Positions 7,429-17,720 of a stretch of 64,000 bases of DNA are shown piece by piece (position 1 is the stretch's first letter; each line of letters begins with the position of its first letter). A program made the position numbers and the translations under genes. The notes beneath the pieces are model-generated. The model saw only the letters and a program-made list of their open reading frames with translations. It searched no databases and was not told the DNA's origin. The DNA comes from Neobacillus pocheonensis (lineage in GTDB: Bacteria; Bacillota; Bacilli; Bacillales; Cytobacillaceae). Location of the stretch: the NCBI GenBank assembly GCA_023702235.1, contig JAMQCR010000001.1, forward strand, positions 3,162,001-3,226,000, in the 5' to 3' direction.

Positions 7429-10400
7429 TTTCGGCAAGCTCCTTTCGAATTAATTCAAGTACTTCCCCATTCGATTGCGGCGGAAGAATTCGGTAATGAT
7501 TGCTTTCAATCGATTCATCAAATTGACAAACTGATTTATATGCACAAAAAGTACAAGGTGTTTTATTTTTCAGCTTATAGGGAGCAATATCTACATCCCC
7601 GTCGATTATGGCGTTCCCTGTTTTTTGATACAAATTCCTTACATACTGCCTGAGGTCTTCAAATTCATTGATACTCGCAACCTTTGATCGTTTTGATAGG
7701 TTCCCGTCTTTATTAATACCCGCCGATATAATTTGTGAATCACCGGACTCAAGCGATTGATCCATGAGCCGGATGACATTTTGGTCACTTAGCATTAAAC
7801 CATTCATTTTGAATTTTTTCATTATTTCCTTTTCGATTTCATCCATTGTTAGCAATTTTGTTGAGCTAATCATTGGATTATGAACATGGAAATAAAGCAC
7901 ACCCGCAGGGGTAGCTTCGAGCTCCACTAATTCTTTTGAATGTGTCATGACAATGTCGAGATAGGTTAACATCTGCAGAGCGGCCATAATACACTTCGCC
8001 TAGATTAATATCTTTTTCACTTGATTTGTAATCAATGACCCGTAAATAGACATTGTTATTTTCACCTTTTGCCTGATCAACGCGGTCAATTCTCCCAGCC
8101 AATTCCATATTTTTCCCGTTTTTCAATGGGAGGTGTAATGGCTTGAGCTGCCCTTTTGGTCCAAATCCGACCTCCAAGCCGATTGGTGAGAACCCACTAA
8201 CCTTGGCATGCTCACTTAATACAAGAGATGCCCTAGTTATGATTTGCTCTAGTTTACGTTTAATATAATGATGCCGTTCCGAGCTGAGCAAAATTTCATT
8301 TTGAAGCTTTGGTGCAAGAGAATTGACGGCCTCTCCCTCGACAGCTCCTCACATTGTTTTTTTGTTAAATTAGCCCATGAAATATTTTGCTCATTCACCA
8401 TATCAGATATTTGCTTTAAGGCTGCGTGGAACAACTCTCCAATGTCCGGGGCTTCCAAACGAAAAATTTGCCGTTCACGTAGTCTCAATCCATGCTGAGC
8501 AAAATGGGAAAAGGCACACCCATTATATAACTCCATTCTTGATACACTTGCTTGGATTGTATCACCGTACAGTTCATCTGATACCTCCGATGAAAGCGTT
8601 ACTGCCAAGTTCGTATAAAAAAGACTTGAAAACACTTTTTGTGCTTTATCCTTCCACAAGCTCCCAAGATAAAAGTTATAAACATCCCACCAAACGTCAG
8701 AAATAGGGTAATTCCGCTGTTTCATTTGGAGCTGGCTGGTTAAATAAGATAGCGTCTTCGTTACATTAGAAACGAAGCTCAACTGTTCATCTTCTTCTAA
8801 CTCTGATGGGTCTGAAACATAAAAAAGTTCATTAGCGTCAGGAAACAAATCTTTTAATCTTTTAATATAGGAAGAAGGAATAAGTGCTTTCCCTTCTTCA
8901 TTGGCAAGTGGATAGCTTACATAGAGAACGTCTGTCGGTGCTGTTAATGCTTTGTAGGCTAAAAAGTTTTCATCCAATAAACGTGTCCGACTGCTAGGTG
9001 CCACTTTTATTCCTACCGCTAAAAGCTGTTCGCGATCTTCATCGGCTAGGATTCCTTCATTAGAAATCTTTGCAGGCAGGACCCCTTCATTAACGCCCAC
9101 CACAAAAGTAACTTTGGCATCCATTATCCGAGACTTTTCCAAATCACCAATCAATACTTGATCGATTGCTGGTGGAATTAATGAAAAATGCAACGATTCA
9201 AATCCTGCCTCTACTATGTCAGCAAATGATTTTAAAGAGACCCACTCGTCCCCAAGAATTTCAACATACTGATCAAGCAGATCAATAACGGCATTCCACA
9301 CCTGTTCGTGCTCGCGCATCTTGACAAGATTGCCTTTCTCTTCAGCAGCCGTTTTCCATTTTTCTAATTTCAAGGGAATATCCAATTCTTCTAAAAATAA
9401 ATAGACTGCTTCACAAAGCTTTCGGCTGTATCCGCTTTTTTAAGACGTCTTGATAATCGTAAAATCGGTGCGGTAACCATAAGCCTTAGTTCATTTAATT
9501 GCTGCTCAAGCTCTTTTTCAGCGTCTGTTTGCGTGCTTGATTCCAATTCCAATCCTCTGATGCGTCGATATCCCCAACGATCCTTTTTCGTCCATTTACT
9601 TCCCTTTATTCCGTATGCCAATACATAGTTTTCAAGCTTATCCATCTTCTCACGCATTTTAGCTTGATTTTCCTGCAACGGATATATGAGCTCCGTTTTT
9701 ATGACACGGAAAACAGGCTCATAACGCCAAAAAGAATTAATCACTTCAAGGCTTGAACGAATCAATTCTATTAGCGGATGATTGAGCATTGTCCTTTTCT
9801 GATCGATAAAATAGGGAATTTGATAATCATCGAAAACTGGCTCGATAAGATCGTGATAGTTTGCACCATTTCGGATTAACAAGGCAATATCCCGGTATCG
9901 ATAACCTTTTGTTCGAACTAATTGACGAATTTCCCGTCCAATTCCTTCAATTTCTGCTCTGCGATTAACCGCTTGGCAAATATTAATTGCTGTTTGTCCA
10001 TGAAAAGGTTCGACAGGGCGAGTATCAAATTTTTCCTCTAAATGCTGTAAGGAAGGGTGTTCCCATTTGTGCCGCTCTTTTAACAATATTGGCTGTTCTA
10101 CTTCTATTCCTTCCGTCTTGGCTATCTCATGGATAGAATAACAAGCTTCTCCAGACAGGCGGAACAGATCAAGCTCATCTGGGGCTGAATCTAAATATAA
10201 TTGATCGGTTGTCATTGCAATGGTTACTGCTTTACACTGTTTCATTAATTCCTTTATGACTAAATATTCTTGTGGCGTGAAACTATAAAAACCGTCGATA
10301 AAGATTTCTGCCTCTCTTAAATAATCAGAGAATGATATTTTTTCCGCGAGAAGCTGAAAATAGTCCTCGGAATCAAGATATTTTCCAAAGACCTTTTCTT

Positions 10401-10893
10401 CAAACTGTTTATAAATGATTTCTAAATCATATAACTTTTCATTTAATGCTTTAGATGAGGATTCCCCGCTTATGAGTTCCTCTGGCTTGATGCAATAGCG
10501 TTTAAATTCGGTAATCATTTGCTCTAGCTGCTGAAGAAACCCATTCTTATCTGCTGAACGCTGGAATAATTTTAAATTTTCCTTTTGCTCAACAATGATT
10601 TTGCTAATTAACATACTTATCCCGACGCTGTTTAAATGGTAGCGACTAATCCCACCTGTTTCTTGGAGAATTCTCCATGCCAATCGTGGAAAACTATAAA
10701 CTTGTGCTCGTATCATTCCACCAATCTCGGGATCAGTCGATAAACGATATTCAGATAAAAATGTCATCTGTTCTGGAACGATATAAATGATCGGTTTCCC
10801 CTCGGGGTTTTCTAAAAGCCGATTTCGTATTTCCTTCAAACACATCGCCGTTTTGCCACTACCAGACCGGCCAATTACCATTCTTAATGACAT
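7421..10893 (-). CDS. addB: Helicase-nuclease subunit AddB (three frame breaks)
   Basis: Second subunit of AddAB. It starts MSLRMVIGRSGSGKTAM at the ATG at 10893, preceded by GGGGGCGA; an upstream in-frame start at 10965 has no support. Walker A is at residues 8-15. The C-terminal iron-sulfur nuclease domain retains its cysteines (NGCAFSHF, then CTFCAYKSVC) and VIDYKSS. The coding sequence is split at about 9420 (AAA, one A short), 8331-8346 (G run) and 7980-7985. The four pieces join without loss to about 1157 aa, the usual size. All three breaks look like sequence errors. It is the first gene of addBA. Confidence 0.92.
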
Positions 10894-11032
10894 GCATTCG
10901 CCCCCTTTTCCAATACATCCATTGGTAAATTCTTTATCACCTATTCTACCATAAAAAGGGTACAAACGTTTGGATTAGCCAAAACAGATTTACTCCAAAA
11001 ATGGAAATATCTACGGAATTGCACATAAAAAA

Positions 11033-11050
11033 GAGCACTTATCGGTGCTC
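11033..11050 (-). terminator. Terminator after signal peptidase gene
   Basis: On the minus strand GAGCAC, a CGATAA loop and GTGCTC form a stem followed by TTTTTT. It lies 18 bases past the signal peptidase stop, between that gene and addB. Confidence 0.8.
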
Positions 11051-11067
11051 TCACTAGTATTATTTAT

Positions 11068-11622
11068 TTAAAAATGCACGTTTACTTCATTAAGTGGCCA
11101 GTAGCGTAAATCAACTTTTCCTACGACTTGGTTGGTAGAAATAAAACCAAAATCCCGGCTATCCCAGCTGCCCAAGCGATTATCCCCCAAGACAAATAAT
11201 TTTCCTTCCGGCACTGTATTTTCACCGGTAATTTCCTTTAAATTAAAGTCTCCAGTTAGTTTAACACCTGGTGTTTTCTTCTTATAGACATCTAAAAAAG
11301 GTTCTTCATATTTATGTCCATTAATATACAAATGATCATCCCGATATTCGATTTTATCCCCCGGCACGCCAATAATGCGCTTCACGAAATCCTCCTTCTC
11401 GTTTGCGTGAAAGACAATGACATCAAATCGCTTTAATTCTCCGACCTGGTAACCTAATTTATTTACGACTAGTTTGTTTCCGTTTTGTAGAGTCGGCATC
11501 ATCGACTCACCTTCAACCACATAATTAGAGAAGAAAAAGGTACGAATAAACGCAAAAATAATGATTCCAATCGCAAAGGCCTTAACCCATTCCATTCCTT
11601 CTCTTTTCCATTCAATCTTCAT
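11068..11622 (-). CDS. Type I signal peptidase (SipV/SipS-like)
   Basis: Membrane serine protease that removes signal peptides from secreted preproteins. 184 aa with one N-terminal membrane span (residues 14-31, AFAIGIIIFAFIRTFFF), typical of Gram-positive single-span enzymes. The catalytic Ser40 is in EGESMMPTL and the general base Lys81 in DFVKRIIGVPGD; GDNRLGSWDSRDFG follows near the C-terminus. Its position between addB and the YhjD-like gene matches sipV in B. subtilis, though paralogue identity is not certain. It is monocistronic with its own terminator. Confidence 0.93.
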   Translation of the reverse strand: MKIEWKREGMEWVKAFAIGIIIFAFIRTFFFSNYVVEGESMMPTLQNGNKLVVNKLGYQVGELKRFDVIVFHANEKEDFVKRIIGVPGDKIEYRDDHLYINGHKYEEPFLDVYKKKTPGVKLTGDFNLKEITGENTVPEGKLFVLGDNRLGSWDSRDFGFISTNQVVGKVDLRYWPLNEVNVHF

Positions 11623-11772
11623 AGAATCTCCTCCATTTTGCCACCGTTATCTTCTATCTATTTCCCCATTATCGTCATTTTCCATGCTTCTATTCATTCC
11701 TACTTCAATTCTTTTGTCAAAATAGCAAAGAATACTTAATTCTTAATTGTGCTTATTCCACAAGGAGAAACA

Positions 11773-12714
11773 TCATTTACTAATAAATTGATGGAGAGCT
11801 TCTTTATTCTTTTCAAGATTGATATCCAAAACTGCTCCTTCCTCTTTTATTCGTGGTTCTGTAAAGCTGTTGTCGATTGGAATTCTTAATGTCTCTACAT
11901 TCCCTCTATTTTTGGAAAAGAAGTCCTTTGCCATAAATAACATATCTGTCGTATCCATGTTTGTATTTATAAACGGAGTAATGACTCCTATTAATTTTGG
12001 AAGCTTTGGGATTGTTTCAAAACTTTTAAGCTGTTTTCCAACCGCTTTTAATGCTTCTTGCTGCCGCTTCACACGACCAAAATCTCCAATTGCATCATGA
12101 CGAAAACGGACATAGCCAAGTAAATGCTCACCATCTAATCTTTGGAGACCTGGTTCCAATGTCACTCCTATATATTCGGACATTTTTTTCTCTACATTAA
12201 TTTCTACCCCATTCGGAAATGCTTCATCAATTAATTGGACAAAGCCCTGAAAGTCCACAATTGCATAATATTGAAGGTCGATATCAAAGTTTTCTTTAAT
12301 TGTTTGCCTCATTAGCTCAGGACCCCCATAGGCAAAAGCAGAATTGATTTTATGCTTCCCATGTCCAGGAATGTTGACGTAGCTATCCCTCATAATAGAG
12401 GTCAATCTATATGTTCCTCTAGTTTCATTATAATGAGCAATCATAATCGTATCTGCTCGTGACTTTTCATTTCCCCGAGCATCACTTCCGAGCAAAAGGA
12501 TATTCGTGTCTCCGTACTGATCCTTTTTACCTTCGAATGTATAAACTACATTATTTACTTTCGTTGTTTTATTTACCTTCTTTAACGATTGGGCTATTCC
12601 TTGCTTATATTGATAATAAGCATAGCCTACAGTGACTCCAATAAGTACAAGGAAAACAAGCAGCACTGACACCCATCTTCTTTTTTTCTTTATATGATGT
12701 TTTTCAGATTTCAT
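11773..12714 (-). CDS. LytR-CpsA-Psr (LCP) family protein
   Basis: LCP enzymes transfer anionic glycopolymers such as teichoic acid from lipid carriers to peptidoglycan outside the membrane. 313 aa from the ATG at 12714, which follows GGTGGGTGAT. A Lys/Arg-rich cytoplasmic tip (KKKRRWVS) precedes one membrane segment (VLLVFLVLIGVTVGYAYY). The LCP domain shows LLLGSDARG, SRADTIMI, SIMRDSYVNIPG, KINSAFAYGG and RFRHDAIGDFGRVKRQQE, with the conserved Asp and Arg residues. Which of the several Bacillus LCP paralogues it matches cannot be decided here. Confidence 0.93.
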   Translation of the reverse strand: MKSEKHHIKKKRRWVSVLLVFLVLIGVTVGYAYYQYKQGIAQSLKKVNKTTKVNNVVYTFEGKKDQYGDTNILLLGSDARGNEKSRADTIMIAHYNETRGTYRLTSIMRDSYVNIPGHGKHKINSAFAYGGPELMRQTIKENFDIDLQYYAIVDFQGFVQLIDEAFPNGVEINVEKKMSEYIGVTLEPGLQRLDGEHLLGYVRFRHDAIGDFGRVKRQQEALKAVGKQLKSFETIPKLPKLIGVITPFINTNMDTTDMLFMAKDFFSKNRGNVETLRIPIDNSFTEPRIKEEGAVLDINLEKNKEALHQFISK

Positions 12715-12829
12715 TCTTGTATCACCCACCCGTTAAATTATGACGAATTTTTTTAACGTTGTTTCTTTTATAATTCATTTTCCCCTACGAAATATCCTTC
12801 TATCAAAAACTTTCTCCTAATCAAAAAAA

Positions 12830-12851
12830 CGCAAGCCATAAGAGCATTGCG
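12830..12851 (-). terminator. Possible hairpin/terminator in the 12715-12986 gap
   Basis: On the minus strand CGCAA and TTGCG pair around a 12-base loop and are followed by TTTTTTTG. It lies upstream of the LCP gene with no minus-strand gene before it, so it could be a leader attenuator or chance. The rest of the 270-base gap shows only AT-rich promoter-like sequence. Confidence 0.3.
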
Positions 12852-12986
12852 ATTATTTGATGATATTCAATTGCTATTTGTATCGCTTAAAATCGAATAA
12901 GGTAAGAAGAGATATTGCCTTTTCAGCTATTTTTTTGTATGATAAGAGGAACAAATGTTCGTTAATATAAAAGAAAGGTAGCCGTG

Positions 12987-13358
12987 ATGGGGATGACAAG
13001 AATTCCTGAAGAAGATCGAAATATTATGGAAAAAGCCATCTATTTACCAATGGTTCTAATTGTTTTAAACCGGGATTTATCCGTAATCGAAAGCAGTCCC
13101 TTTAAATTAAAAAAGCCTTATTCAGAACTGATTGAGGAGACTATGAAGGATATACAAAAAGAATTGGCCGAGGTAAAACAGTACATGAAAATGAATAAAC
13201 TTAAAGTAACTGAAATAAAACGGGACGATGCCTTTACGATGTACATGTTTATTTATAAAGGTTATGAAGAGAACCATAATTATTTTAATCCGAGGATTCG
13301 AAATAAGGTTCAAGAATTAATGATTTCTTATTTTCTAAAAAAACAACTGTCCCGTTAA
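12987..13358 (+). CDS. yhjD: YhjD-like conserved protein, unknown function
   Basis: Soluble protein of 123 aa matching the pattern I recall for B. subtilis YhjD: TRIPEEDR near the start, YLPMVLIVLNRD, a Lys/Glu-rich helical middle, then YKGYEENHNYFNPRIRN. The family has no established function. Start at 12987 has GAAAGG eight bases upstream; ATG 12993 is possible. It converges on comK with only ten bases between stops. The neighbourhood (signal peptidase nearby) agrees with the yhj region. Confidence 0.75.
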   Translation: MGMTRIPEEDRNIMEKAIYLPMVLIVLNRDLSVIESSPFKLKKPYSELIEETMKDIQKELAEVKQYMKMNKLKVTEIKRDDAFTMYMFIYKGYEENHNYFNPRIRNKVQELMISYFLKKQLSR

Positions 13359-13368
13359 AATAAATTGC

Positions 13369-13952
13369 TTAGTTCTTATCTTTCAAGAAAAAACTTCTAC
13401 CATATTCTCGTGAATTTTCTGATGCATTCATTATCTTTGATCTGTTCAACAAATATAACCATTTCTTTTCATTATTCTCTATTCTTTGCATTAGCTTTAT
13501 TTTAAAAGATCCAGTTCTTAACATTTGCCCGTCTATCGTACAATAAGAGACCGGAAAATGATAAGTTTTTTTATTTTGAAAGGTAATTGATGTTTGTTGT
13601 CGATCAGCTCGATGATAATTTTCAACATGATCATGGGCAATCCAAATGCATTCTTGGCGACTCGGTGATGTGGTCGGGAAAAAAAGAGGCGATTAGTTGG
13701 TTCAATAACAATTGGAATTTTACGTTTAATTCCAGTTAACAATCGTGTTCCTTTTTTTCTACTTTCATAATCGCAGCCAAAATAATCACAACTGTTCCGA
13801 ATGATTTCTATTGGTTTAAATGGGGATAAAAACTCATCATCTACCTCAATAATTCGCGTATAGATTTTACTGCCATATTCTACTGGTTCTAAAAACATTG
13901 TACATGAATTTACCTCATACTCTTCAATCTGCTTTACTTTCACCTTTTTCAA
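13369..13952 (-). CDS. comK: Competence transcription factor ComK (one frame break)
   Basis: Master activator of natural competence, binding AT-boxes in promoters of DNA-uptake genes. The N-terminal 75 residues (YEVNSCTMFLEP, PIEIIRNSCDYFGCDY, RKKGTRLLTGIKRKIPIVI) are in one frame; the rest (CIWIAHDHVENYH, YHFPVSYCTIDGQMLRTG) is in another. The break sits in a run of seven T (minus strand, near 13677-13683). With eight T the protein reads NRLFFFPTTSP and is 194 aa, against 192 in B. subtilis. A homopolymer error is the simplest reading, but a slippage-prone tract in a phase-variable gene cannot be excluded. It diverges from the yhzC-like gene. Confidence 0.88.
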
Positions 13953-14135
13953 CTCCTATACGTTTAATCTTGTTAATCATAACATTAATAAATTACCTAT
14001 TCTTTACTTTTCTGGAATTGTTGCTAATTTATTCACAAATTAATCCAAATAAAATATTTATCAGAAAATTATAAAAATTATTGATATTATCCGAAAAAAA
14101 CCATATAATTAAAAAAAGCATCAGAGGTGAATTTC

Positions 14136-14372
14136 ATGAATGAAAAATCCTACACGGAATTAATGAAAATTGGTGCCATGAAACGCAATCAGCGGAAGGA
14201 AAATTTCATCCAGGATTTGTACATTGATATGCTCTTATCAGAAATTCAGCTTACGGTTGAAAAAGAAAAATTATTACAGAAAATTGATTTTGCCATTGAT
14301 CATCGAGACAAAAAAACCTTCCTAGTATTATCAAGAAAGCTTACTGAACTTAACAAACGCTTCGGAACTTAA
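14136..14372 (+). CDS. yhzC: IDEAL-domain protein YhzC
   Basis: Small protein of 78 aa with a C-terminal IDEAL domain (about residues 28-72). The signature is in QKIDFAIDHRDKKTFLVLSRKL; this short helical module occurs in Firmicute regulators and adaptor proteins of mostly unknown role. The ATG at 14136 follows AGAGGTGA. It is divergent from comK, the same arrangement as in B. subtilis, and is followed by a strong terminator. Confidence 0.85.
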   Translation: MNEKSYTELMKIGAMKRNQRKENFIQDLYIDMLLSEIQLTVEKEKLLQKIDFAIDHRDKKTFLVLSRKLTELNKRFGT

Positions 14373-14388
14373 CAAAAACTTTTTATTG

Positions 14389-14406
14389 AACCGTCTTAAG
14401 ACGGTT
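14389..14406 (+). terminator. Terminator after yhzC
   Basis: AACCGTC, TTAA, GACGGTT form a 7-bp stem followed by TTTTGTTTTTT on the plus strand. Confidence 0.85.
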
Positions 14407-14474
14407 TTTTGTTTTTTATCGAAGTGTTATTTTTCATTTAAGCAAAACGAATCATACTTCTCGAAAATAAAAAT

Positions 14475-14506
14475 AGGCTGAAGTCAGCAGTGCTAGTCTT
14501 CAGCCT
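14475..14506 (-). terminator. Terminator after yhfN
   Basis: AGGCTGAAG and CTTCAGCCT form a 9-bp stem; on the minus strand ATTTTTATTTT follows. It lies 16 bases past the yhfN stop. Confidence 0.82.
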
Positions 14507-14522
14507 AACCCTTTATAATTTT

Positions 14523-15793
14523 CTACTTCATTCGATGTTGAATTTCATACTCCTCCAGCATTGAGATTCGGTCGAGCATTGATGGATGATCATAACGGAA
14601 AATTTTAACCAATAAGGGTGGGTTTACCTGACTTAACCCTGAACGAGTTAATTCTTGAAAGGATGTAATGGCTACCTCTGGGTTTTTGGTCATATTAATA
14701 GCATATCGGTCAGCACGTGTTTCCTCATAACGGGAAATAAAGTTTGTTAGCGGACTTGATGCAAACATCAACATGGAAATAATTAGTAAGAATAACGGGA
14801 GGGATTGGATATCTTTCACATCTGTTATTTTCAACTCTTTACCCAAACGTCTTGTTACCCAATTCATTATCCGATAGGCCAAATATAGTCCGAACAGTGA
14901 AAGCAGCAAATAAATGGCTATGCCGAAATAAATATGCTTCTCAACATAATGGCCATTTCATGGGACATGATAAATAAAATTTGGTTATCTGATAGTCTTT
15001 CTAATGTAGTATCCCAGAGAACAATCCTTGCATTTGAACCAATCCCCGTTACATAGGCATTCATAGCATTTGTTTTTTCAGCCATATTTACTTCAAATAC
15101 ATGCTTTGCCGGAATATGTGCTTTACCCGCTATTGCCAATATTTTTGTTTCCAGCTCCTTATTCTTCAGTGGATAAAAATCATTGTATAACGGGTCAATG
15201 ACAACTGGTTGTAAAAACATCATAAACAAGGTAAATGGAATCGATAACAGCCAGGCATGAAACCACCATCGTTTTGTGCTTTTCTTCATGAGCCAGTACA
15301 ATATTGGGACAATAATCAGCATTGTGCCATAATTAAGCCAGAAATCAATTAACTCATCCTTCATCCACGAAGGAAATGATTGCGTCGAAATATGATAGGT
15401 TTTTGACAAGGAATAACTGATATAACTTAATGGAAATGTCGCCAAAAAGGCAAAAAAAGATAGCCAGATAATATAAATTGCACTTTGCAGCAGTTTGTAT
15501 TTTGAAGAATTTTCAGCCCATCGTTTAAATACCTTTGAAAGGCCAAACAATAAAATGACAAAATAGAAAAGCCACTCAAACGGAGTTGATAAGAAAAACA
15601 AGAGATTCCTGATTTTCGAATACTCCTCACTCAGCATGAGTTCCCTTCCATTTAAAAAGGTGGCAGGATCGGCCTTTGTCCCTTGATATTCAAATGGAAG
15701 TTTTGTATTGGCAAAATAAAATAAATACCAATAAAAAAACAACCCATATATGACATAGGCCAAAACCGCATAGACCCCCATCTTCCTAGCCAT
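14523..15793 (-). CDS. yhfN: M48 family zinc metalloprotease YhfN (one frame break)
   Basis: Ste24/CAAX-protease-like integral membrane metalloprotease, 423 aa after repair (B. subtilis YhfN is of like size). Several membrane spans precede the zinc motif HEMAH, which is broken: the sequence reads GGCCATT where GGCCCATT would give HEMAHYVEKHIYFG. The break is at about 14951-14954. The C-terminal part has NFISRYEETRADRYA with the third zinc ligand Glu, and DHPSMLDRI. The start at 15793 follows AAAGGAGG. One C missing from a CCC run is the likely cause. Confidence 0.9.
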
Positions 15794-15919
15794 GAATTAT
15801 CCTCCTTTGTGTACAACCCTCTCCTTACTTAGTTTAGATAAAATCCAAGCTTTTAGAACTAACTACAAGAAAAAAGCAGGTTTTCTTCGACTTATTCAGA
15901 TAGAAATAAACAATAAAAA

Positions 15920-15943
15920 AACATGGCCAGAAGCAGCCATGTT
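15920..15943 (-). terminator. Terminator after lcfB
   Basis: AACATGGC and GCCATGTT form an 8-bp stem; the minus strand continues TTTTTATTG. It lies 65 bases beyond the lcfB stop and could also act on the plus strand. Confidence 0.75.
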
Positions 15944-16007
15944 ATTTTCTTAAAAAAAACTAGTTTTCTTTTTAGAGAAAGCTTAAAGGGTTTCAATAAA
16001 AAGAATC

Positions 16008-17569
16008 TTACTTATTTACAGTCTCTGTTACGAGGTCTTTTAATGCTCTTCTTAATATTTTTCCAGTTGTATTCTTAGGAAGCTCCTCTAAAAATTCAAT
16101 GGAGGATGGGATTTTGTATTTAGCTAGGTGCTCTTTACAGTGTTCATATAACTGTTCTACTGATAAATTAGGGTTTTTACTTACAACATAACATTTAACT
16201 GCCTCACCTTGATTTGGATCTGGTATACCGAGTACTGCGGCATCGATAACATCCGGATGGTTGTATAATACCTCTTCAACTTCTCTAGGATAAACATTAT
16301 ACCCGCCGACTAAAATTAAATCCTTTTTCCGATCGACAATATAAAAATATCCTTCTTCGTCCATTTTCGCTAAATCCCCAGTATAAAGCCATTCATCACG
16401 GATGGTTGCCGAGGTTTCTTCAGGCATTTTATAATAGCCTTTCATAACATTCGGACCATGAACAATTAATTCGCCGACTTCACCAACCGGAACCTCTTCA
16501 CCAAGCTCATTAACAATTTTATTTTTGACATGGAGGATTGATGTCCCAATTGAACCTGGCTTGCGCGGACGATCGAGCGGATTAAAACTCGTAACTGGCG
16601 ATGCCTCAGATAATCCGTATCCTTCTGAAATCACAACATTAAATTTCTTTTCGAAATTCTTTAAGAGTGATACAGGCATGGATGACCCACCTGAAATACA
16701 TAAACGCAAGGTTTGAAGGTCCGCTGGATTTCCTTCTGGATATTGAAAAAGAAAATTATACATTGTCGGAACACCGGCAAAAACAGTCGGATTAAATTCT
16801 TTTCCGAGGCTAAAAATTTCCTTCGGACTAAATTTTGGAACAATCAACAATGTTGCCCCATTCATTAACGGGGCATTTAAGGCCACAGTCAAACAGAAAA
16901 CATGGAATATTGGCAGAGCTGTGATTACTCGATCTTGATCGTTCATTTTTAAATAATCGCCAACATCTTTAGCATTACTATATAAATTCTTATGTGTAAG
17001 CATTGCCCCCTTTGGCTTTCCAGTTGTTCCAGAGGTATATAGAATGAGTGCCACATCATCATCTTGAAGCTCAGGTCCTTGGAAACTTAAATCACCGAAG
17101 GAAACTACATTTGTAAACGATTTCATTTTTGAGTATACAGAAAGTATTTCAAGCTCAGATTGTCCGAAACCCGCCTGTCCCGTTTCACAAAATACAAAAT
17201 GCTCCACTTTTGGCAGGAAGGTCTGCATTTTTTCTGCTAAAGGAATGGCAATATCAAGTGCTACAACGACTTTAACATCCCCATTATTCAATATGTAACC
17301 AATTTCATCTGCCGTGTAAATTGGATTAATCGGAATAACTGTTGCCCCTAACCTTAATGCTCCATATAAGCTGATCACAAAATGAGGGAATTCCCCAATA
17401 AAAGCCCAATATGATCCCCCTGTTTAACCCCTAATTTTACAAGACCTGATGCAAACTTCGTAATTGCTCCATCTAATTCAGCGTAAGTGCAAGCTTGCTT
17501 CATAAAGTGATAGGCAGGTTTATTAGCCCACACTTTTGCTGTTTCTTGAAGCTGTGATGATAGATTCAT
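16008..17569 (-). CDS. lcfB: Long-chain fatty acyl-CoA ligase (one frame break)
   Basis: Activates fatty acids to acyl-CoA for beta-oxidation. 520 aa after repair. The AMP-binding motif [14 protein letters not shown], the GYGLSE motif, [13 protein letters not shown] and the C-terminal [10 protein letters not shown] with the catalytic Lys are all visible. The N-terminus is separated by a break at 17386-17388 (CCC on the coding strand where CCCC restores [12 protein letters not shown]). The ATG at 17569 follows GGGGAGGG. A perfect FadR operator and a good sigma-A promoter lie directly upstream, so fatty-acid-responsive repression is expected. It corresponds to yhfL/lcfB of B. subtilis. Confidence 0.93.
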
Positions 17570-17586
17570 CTGTTTCCCTCCCCAAA

Positions 17587-17604
17587 TGAATGAATACTCA
17601 TTCA
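17587..17604. promoter_or_regulatory. FadR (YsiA) operator
   Basis: TGAATGAATACTCATTCA is a perfect match to the 18-base inverted repeat bound by the TetR-family repressor FadR of Bacillus, which is released by long-chain acyl-CoA. It lies between the lcfB promoter and its ribosome-binding site, so it would block transcription just after initiation. Confidence 0.9.
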
Positions 17605-17630
17605 TAAAATTGCAACAATTTTCTAAATAT

Positions 17631-17659
17631 ATTATATTGCGAACAATTTAAGTATTCAA
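17631..17659 (-). promoter_or_regulatory. Sigma-A promoter of lcfB
   Basis: On the minus strand TTGAAT, a 17-base spacer, then TATAAT. The predicted start site lies about 20 bases before the FadR operator. Confidence 0.72.
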
Positions 17660-17686
17660 GTATAATACTCTAAAATTTCAGAAAAA

Positions 17687-17712
17687 AACACGATGCTTTT
17701 ACACATCGTGTT
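17687..17712 (-). terminator. Terminator after lplJ
   Basis: AACACGATG and CATCGTGTT form a 9-bp stem followed by TTTTTTC on the minus strand; the plus strand also has TTTT, so it may act both ways. It separates lplJ from the lcfB promoter. Confidence 0.83.
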
Positions 17713-17720
17713 TTTATAAA

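Noticed and set aside
7421..10893. addB as a multi-part pseudogene
   Set aside because: All motifs including the iron-sulfur cysteines are intact, addA is unbroken, and each break is a small indel; read error is simpler.
13960..14130. ComK AT-boxes in the comK-yhzC intergenic region
   Set aside because: The region is AT-rich, but I could not find a proper pair of AAAAN5TTTT boxes, so no operator is claimed.
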